A model generated the notes under the pieces. It was given only the letters and a program-made list of their open reading frames with translations. It did no database searches and was not told the DNA's origin. Of a stretch of 22,623 bases of DNA, positions 17,443-22,623 are shown one piece after another. How positions within the stretch are numbered: the first letter of the stretch is position 1; each line of letters opens with the position of its first letter. Origin of the DNA: Dunaliella salina (Eukaryota; Chlorophyta; Chlorophyceae; Chlamydomonadales; Dunaliellaceae). The translations under genes were made by a program, and so were the position numbers. The DNA lies in NCBI GenBank assembly GCA_002284615.2, contig MU070410.1, positions 27,964-50,586 of the forward strand, written 5' to 3'.

Positions 17443-18224
17443 ATGGAGTCAAAACAAGAAAGGATTAGGAGGGACAGAGAGGAGAAGGGCAGGGCCAAGG
17501 TGAGCTTGCGCATGCCTGCACTATTGAGACACCCAGGCTCTTGAAGGCCAAGCAGCATGGGTGCAAACAACCAGTATCATCCAACACGAGGCTCTTGCAG
17601 TAAGGACTGTCAGTTGATGAATGCATGCTCTCTGTCATCCAAACAGCTAGCTGCGCCCTCTTTCCAGGCCAGCAAATTACATCACCTTTGATGCATCTCT
17701 GTGCACCCTGGGTAATGGCCATGGCCACAACTTGTAGCAAGCATACCCAAACTTAAAATTGTGTGAGACAAGTGCTGTGTTAAATTTTGCACATGCAGCT
17801 CGAGCAATTCAGGCTTCAAGCGAGGGGAGGCCAGGGAGGGTATGCAGCGCGAGCAAACGCAACTCCACTGGGCAGGAAGAGGGCGGTGTCCCAGCCATCC
17901 CCTGACCAAGGTCCTGCTGGGGATGTGCAGCCCATGCATAACCGCATTGACAGTGATAGCCTCACTCCGCAGCAAGGAGATGTGGCTAGACACCAAGCGG
18001 CAGCTCCTGTGTCTTCCAGCTTTGACACCCCTCTGCAGTCACCCAACCACGAACCCACTTCCCATCCCATCCCAATCGAGATCCGGTCCGAGGGCCCTGC
18101 TGCCAGCGCTGACTTGAGTTCCCCGGGGGGAGAGGAGGCTTTCAAGGAGCAGGGTTTGGAGGTGGCACAGCTGCGCCTGAAATTGCTTGATTCTGATGAG
18201 AGGGCCACTGCTGCAGCTCGTGAG
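17443..18224 (+). CDS. Probable coiled-coil protein, first two exons (pericentrin/AKAP9-like N-terminal motif)
   Basis: Exon 1 (17443-17499) starts at ATG and reads [19 protein letters not shown], ending at donor GTGAGC. Exon 2 (17799-18224) follows an acceptor CATGCAG and runs 142 codons to donor GTACGG. Both junctions are phase 0. The join gives EEKGRAKLEQFRLQ, resembling the (A/K)GRAKLxxFR motif near the N-terminus of pericentrin/AKAP9-type and some golgin coiled-coil proteins. The middle is Ser/Pro/Gln-rich and probably disordered. The end, [19 protein letters not shown] and then [11 protein letters not shown], is a likely coiled-coil start. A (TG)n tract sits in the next intron. A possible exon 3 begins at 18525 after a strong CTCTTTCTTTGTACAG acceptor. 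No homologue was checked; the family link is an inference from a short motif. Confidence 0.6.
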
Positions 18225-18284
18225 GTACGGTTGCTTGCTTGATTGGACTGGAATCACTGTCCACAGAGGGTTGCACTGGCGTGC

Positions 18285-18292
<8 letters not shown>

Positions 18293-18365
<73 letters not shown>

Positions 18366-18386
18366 TTGTGTGTGTGTGTGTGAAAA

Positions 18387-18428
<42 letters not shown>
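18293..18428 (+). repeat. Interrupted (TG)n microsatellite
   Basis: TG dinucleotides run 18293-18428, broken by AATTT near 18363 and AAAATT near 18383. It lies 69 bases after the GTACGG donor at 18225, inside the predicted intron of the coiled-coil protein gene. Confidence 0.95.
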
Positions 18429-18429
<1 letters not shown>

Positions 18430-18524
18430 AATTGCTTGCAATGTGCCAATATTGCCCCAATATCCATACCAGCTCAGGTAACATGGTGAAAGACCGTAAT
18501 GTCTTTATCTCTTTCTTTGTACAG

Positions 18525-18641
18525 CCTTCAGCATGCACTGTGATTGTCGGAGATGTTGTGCAACCCAAGCACCTGGTCCGTCTTGGCATCCTTCCTTTCG
18601 AGATAAACATACCGTGCCGACTTTGGGTATCTTGCAAGTGA
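18525..18641 (+). CDS. Possible third exon of the coiled-coil gene
   Basis: An excellent pyrimidine-rich acceptor (TCTTTCTTTGTACAG) ends at 18524. In phase 0, matching the preceding donor, it reads PSACTVIVGDVVQPKHLVRL and GILPFEINIPCRLW up to TGA at 18639. The composition changes sharply from the coiled-coil exon. A GTATCT inside it (18627) could be a donor leading to later exons. The acceptor is well supported; the reading frame is not. Confidence 0.3.
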   Translation, partial: PSACTVIVGDVVQPKHLVRLGILPFEINIPCRLWVSCK

Positions 18642-18712
18642 ATAGTTTACAGCCAGCCCTTCGCAGCCCTTTCAGCGTCAGCAGAAATTACTTTATATTA
18701 GGCCTCGCAAGA

Positions 18713-19108
18713 TGAGCGTGTTCTAATTCTGGCCTTTTTGGCGTCCATGGAACTACGTGCGGCCAACAAACACTTTTCGACTTTGGTTGCACCAAGCACA
18801 CAGCGGCTGGTGAGGGAAGCCTGATCCCGGCCCACGGAAGCCCTCTTGAGGAGGACCCTCCTTCAGCCCACGTGCACGGTCCCAGGCATGCAACATCATC
18901 GTCATCATCATCATCATCATCATTATCACCATCGGGCCAATTGGCACAAGGAAGCATGCGCATGTCAGTGCCTGGAGCGGGGGCAGGGGTGTCAAGGGCG
19001 CCAGCATGCACAGCTGCACGGGTTGCACGTAGCTTTGGACCTAAGCGTCGTTTGTTGCTGAACATTTTTTTCGTGTTGCCAAGTATGCGCATAAACATTG
19101 CAAGCTAG
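18713..19108 (+). other. Ser-run open frame over a (TCA)n repeat, possible exon
   Basis: A frame open from just after a TGA near 18712 to TAG at 19108 passes through CAT/TCA triplets at 18893-18930, giving a run of nine Ser. It continues LAQGSMRMSVPGAGAGVSRA and RSFGPKRRLLLN. The opposite strand gives an Asp run instead. It could be a late exon of the gene starting at 17443, but no acceptor clearly supports it. Confidence 0.2.
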
Positions 19109-19109
19109 G

Positions 19110-19960
19110 GGCATCTTGCCTAATCAGCCGCGGCGTGAACCTTCCATGAGTTTTGGAGTGAATATATTCTGTGGTTAGTCGTGTTCATAATTTCAGCCAT
19201 ATACGTTGTAAAAATTGAATAAAAAGGCCATTTTGACCTTCCTTTTAACATTTTTGAACACGCATGATGTTAGCATCTTATATAAACTTTATATGTACAA
19301 GAATCGAGAATTAAAAATGGTTCCAGGGTGGAGCTGTGGGCCATTAATCAATATTGCAAGGATCTGGGGCCAGAGGAGTGGTCTGGGTTCAACCGATCTT
19401 TCCTTTTTAGTTAATACGATTTTTTTAATGGTACTTCAATGGTTGGCATAGTCTGATTTGGAGATTTTGGTGGGAAAGAACATTTCAGTAAGTTGGGCCT
19501 GATGTCTGTCTCTCGATAAACTTGCAGATTTTCTGTCATCGCATGAGCCTGTGATTTTTCAAACTTATTTACCTGAGTCAACTTACAGTCACAGTCCAAT
19601 CAGTCGAACAATCCGGCTGAAGGTCCCCCCCTGTGAATCTGAAATCTGAAACCTGACTACTTGGCAAATGTACATGTTTTTTGTAAGTTTGTTGCACTGC
19701 TGAGAAGGAAAAGACACTCATCATGCCAGGAGCAGTTATATAAGGATTAAAAATCCACTACAAGTAGATTCCCGCCACTCAGAAAAATAAGTCTGCATTG
19801 AGATTAAATAATCAGCAGCCATTCATGGATTCAAATCTCCCTGAAAAAGAAGGATTCCCGTCACTGAAAAAAATTGAAGCCAAGAAATAAATAATCACAG
19901 TGAGCTTACACTAGGAAAAGATTGCCGGGAGCTATTGTCATGATTAAGTAGACTCAGCAG
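19110..19960. other. A/T-rich non-coding stretch
   Basis: No domain or plausible exon on either strand. Two diverged copies of an ATTCCCG(C/T)CACT..GAAAAA..AATAATCA unit occur near 19768-19815 and 19855-19900. On the minus strand this should be intron or 3' flank of the exon at 20257-20616; acceptor-like TTTTTTTCAG and CTTTTTCAG sequences exist near 19865 and 19845, but no coding follows convincingly. Confidence 0.35.
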
Positions 19961-20124
<164 letters not shown>

Positions 20125-20256
20125 ATGCTTGCATGTGCGCACCTGTGCCTGTGCCTATGCGTGAACATTAACATGTGCCACACTGAAAAGTGCATCATGG
20201 ATGAATTGTTTCACCCAATTCCAAGCAATTGCGTTGCAATGGCAGGGAAATCTCAC

Positions 20257-20616
20257 CTGCCCCTCACTGCGACTGCTCTGCGTTGGAGTTGCAAGGTGCA
20301 CTCTGGCACGAATGCTGGGTGGGCTGTGTGCATTCACAGGAGAATGCTGACCTGCACTCTCACCAACTCTCTTCGGGCTCTGGGCAGGGATTGCAGGCAG
20401 GCCGCCCGGACCAGGAGCCCAAAACTTGTGCATAGGAAAGAAGGTCCCATTGGTGCGGCAATGCTTCTTGCATGTGTCCTCATTGAACCTCTTTGCAGTG
20501 TCCCCTAGCCCATATTTCATGAGGAGGTGTGTGTGTGTTGCGGTAGCAGGGCTTGCAGAGGCACCACCAATCCCCTTCACCCTCAGGCTAGCCCGCTTCC
20601 TGCCCTTAGGGAGCAT
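20257..20616 (-). CDS. Unknown protein, 120-codon exon
   Basis: Minus-strand ATG at 20616 opens MLPKGRKRASLRVKGIGGAS, then THTHLLMKYGLGDTAKRFNE, DTCKKHCRTNGTFFPMHKFW, APGPGGLPAIP, and a Ser/Pro-rich part ending SSRSEGQ at donor GTGAGA (plus strand 20251-20256). Exactly 120 codons, phase 0. The basic N-terminus, the KYGLGDTAKRFNED segment and the paired Cys/His residues look conserved, but I recognise no family. Without the transposon at 20624-21326, the upstream sequence reads GAATTTGCTTTCTAAG before GGCATG, a possible acceptor. So the exon may begin a few bases before the ATG, and the true start may lie in an earlier exon. Downstream exons were not found. Confidence 0.5.
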
Positions 20617-20623
20617 GCCCTTA

Positions 20624-21326
20624 GGCCGCGTTTACACGAGGCTTGGCGAACCTCAAAAACTCAATTTTCTGGAGTTTCTTTACCGCACCTTCCGTGATGA
20701 TATCGTATTCTTTTGCACTGCGAAGAACATCGCCGTAGTTTTCGATTCCAATAGAACCCTTGTGTGCTCGAAATGCAAGTTTTTTTGAGTTTCTGGGCCG
20801 AGCCGTGTTCACACGAGCTCGGCTCACTTGCCACTGCCTCATCCATGCCCTTTCCTGCCGGATGTGCACTGAAACTGCTGGAGGGTAGCATGCTGGGCAG
20901 GCTGTGGAGAATACTGCAGGGCACTGTGTGCACGTGCATGCATGACAGCACCATGCCGCATGCATTTCCCCATCCGCTTTCCCCCCCTCCCCCCCAATAC
21001 ACATGCATGTGCTGGCAAAAGGTGCAAAAGCTCTCTTGCATGCATGGAAGGTGTGGTGCACAGTGTCAAAGCATCAGAACTGAACTTCCTGCCTCAGGCA
21101 GCCTTCTCCTGGCCACAAAATACTCAGGGCAACAAATTCCACCCAACTGTTCATACAGTGGGGTCCCACAGGGGCCCAGCAATCATCATGAGTATTTTGC
21201 GGAAGTCAGGCGGGGGTGGGGGGGGCCGGCTGGGCCGAGTCGAGCCCGTGTGAACACCCTCGGCTCGGCTCAGAAACTAATAAATTGAGTTTTTCTGATC
21301 CGAGCCGATCCCGTGTAAACGCGGCC
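20624..21326. mobile_element. PIF/Harbinger-like non-autonomous element (MITE-type), 703 bp
   Basis: Begins GGCCGCGTTTACACG and ends CGTGTAAACGCGGCC, 15-base perfect terminal inverted repeats, flanked by TTA at 20621-20623 and 21327-21329. TTA-type 3-bp duplications and GG-starting ends are the PIF/Harbinger signature. Similarity of the ends continues imperfectly to an AAAAACTCAATTT block (about 45 bases). A second inner pair, GGGCCGAGC..GTGTTCACACG.GCTCG (about 20797-20825 and 21231-21265), echoes the terminal sequence. A further 10-base inverted repeat lies at 21117-21126 and 21189-21198. No transposase is encoded. Strand undefined. Confidence 0.85.
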
Positions 21327-21329
21327 TTA

Positions 21330-22150
21330 GAAAGCAAATTCGTAATTTACATTGCCACACACATCTTCAAATTTTCTTTGAGCAACTTCCCTTTGTATCA
21401 AGCCACCCCTCCGTTGGGGGTCCACTACAGTATTGAAATCCTACTCATTGAAAGCCACCCTCCTTTGGGGGTCCGTTAAAGCATCGAAATCGCCATACGT
21501 TAAATGTCCGAAATCCCGATCTCAGTTGCCCCCCTCCTTTACTGTGGCTTCTCCCCCTCCTTTGAGCCTCCTGTAAGGACAAAGGATTCCTTTGGGACCC
21601 CCTCTCTCCAGTAGGGTCGGTTATGTGTGCCTGTGCGATGACAATCCGACCAGCATCAGGGGCCCGACAACCCAAAGTCACTTGTAATTTTACCAGCAAG
21701 CTTCCCAAGCACTCGCTGCTGCAGTGTATCACCCAAATGTGGCATAGGTTGTGGCGCCTGACCATTAGCCAAGGTTAGCTCTCAGGCTTACATTGCAAGC
21801 CAAATTCAATCCAAGCAAGAAAAAAAAAGATACATTGTCTCAAACGGAGGACCAGCACATGTACTCAAGTGAGACAACCTTATCAACTCCAAATGCATAC
21901 CAGCATCATGACCTGATTGGGGGTTAATATCACACAGACAAAAGGCCAGGACAACAGTTCAGAGCGGCAGAGAGGCATACAAATTCCTGCAAGAACATCA
22001 GTGGGAGCACCCAAAAGCTTCATTTTTTAGTGCTCCGAGCCTTTGCAGCACCAAAATTTGTAAATTGCCGGTTCCGATGCACATGCCCAATTACCGCGGC
22101 ATGAACCCTACTCTTTACCACCAAATATCCATTCCAAGATGGGTCGGATC
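21330..22150. other. Intergenic stretch with a two-unit tandem repeat
   Basis: At 21401-21500 a unit of about 52 bases occurs twice (AGCCACCC, CTCC.TTGGGGGTCC, A.TATTGAAATC / GCATCGAAATC). The remainder, including 21500-22150, shows no gene, domain or splice structure that I can support. Confidence 0.5.
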
Positions 22151-22623
22151 AGGAGCCTCCGAGAAGCATAACTTTTGGACGTCATCGGTCAATCCACTCA
22201 AGAGTTATATTTGGAATCCTAGGATCAAGGGCTATCGATTGGTATATGTATGGGTCTGATCTGAGGAGGGGTGGGGGTGGGGAGGGGGTCAAGGGGGTTT
22301 ACAGGTTTTTGGGACACCCCCTCCAGAATTTTTCTGGGCCACTTCTACAGAATTCTAAAAACACCATTGGATTCCTGAGGTCAAGAACTGTCAATTGGCA
22401 CCCTCTTTGGACAAATTGAGCAAAAGGGGGGGGTCTGTGTGCATGGCTGGGAGTCAGTACCATGCGCTCAAGGGTGTGGGCGGCAGGGGGTGTAGAGGCG
22501 AACATGCGGCAAATCAGTTCAAACTCCCAGGATGGTGAAAATGTATGATGTGATTATGCATGGTGAAGTCAGGAGGGCAGTTAGTGGACTTGCAAGCTAG
22601 TTGTGGGTGCCTGGAAGGGCAGG
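22150..22623 (+). repeat. Repeat R1, long copy running off the window end
   Basis: 22197-22300 matches the reverse complement of 4400-4498 (TTGGAATCCTAGGATCAAGG, ATTGGTATATGTATGGGTCT, then a G-rich run). 22300-22623 is identical to 15680-16003. It is the fullest plus-strand copy, with its right end cut by the window edge. No coding capacity seen. Confidence 0.85.

Noticed and set aside
18688..19098. Minus-strand frame with an Asp run
   Set aside because: It results from the TCA/TGA trinucleotide repeat read antisense. No start, splice or domain support.
20621..21061. 146-codon minus-strand open frame inside the Harbinger-like element
   Set aside because: It runs straight through the terminal repeat and has no transposase or DNA-binding motif. 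Probably chance.

Overview
This is nuclear DNA from a eukaryote, most likely a starch-making alga of the green lineage. The firmest evidence is a spliced gene with GT-AG introns whose last four exons encode the C-terminus of a plant/algal isoamylase-type starch debranching enzyme (closest to ISA3). Long (TG)n microsatellites, nested transposon remnants and long intergenic stretches also fit a repeat-rich protist nuclear genome. Nothing looks bacterial, organellar or viral. The species cannot be named from the sequence.

Layout. 1-366: end of an intron. 367-6089 (+): isoamylase exons at 367-556, 4898-5072, 5311-5437 and 5928-6089. The 4.3-kb intron 557-4897 carries a degraded reverse-transcriptase fragment and three copies of an interspersed repeat. 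6556-6866 (+): a frameshifted coding remnant ending SNPPDPH. About 6974-10620 (-): a 5'-truncated, decayed non-LTR retrotransposon. Its visible order is a pre-domain, a possible adenine-methyltransferase-like fold, RNase H, a CCHC knuckle, a PD-(D/E)XK-like endonuclease and an A-rich tail. A 467-bp element flanked by GATA duplications splits the RNase H domain. 11190-11368 (-): a second 3' fragment of the same retroelement family. 12203-12693 (-): the last exon of a four-helix membrane protein. 13851-14130: a 170-bp-period duplication with GC-rich hairpins. 14601-15283: unexplained open stretches. 15562-16060: a (TG)n tract, a single N, and then a repeat identical over 324 bp to the last 324 bp of the window. 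17443-18224 (+): the 5' exons of a probable coiled-coil protein gene. 20257-20616 (-): a 120-codon exon of an unknown protein. Directly upstream of its ATG lies a 703-bp PIF/Harbinger-like element (20624-21326) with TTA duplications. The window ends inside the interspersed repeat.

The genes do not form a functional cluster. The biology is an ordinary starch-metabolism gene set among layered transposon debris. The most noteworthy items are the retroelement architecture, the nested insertion whose removal restores the reading frame, the perfect repeat beside the N (possible assembly artefact), and two unrecognised genes.
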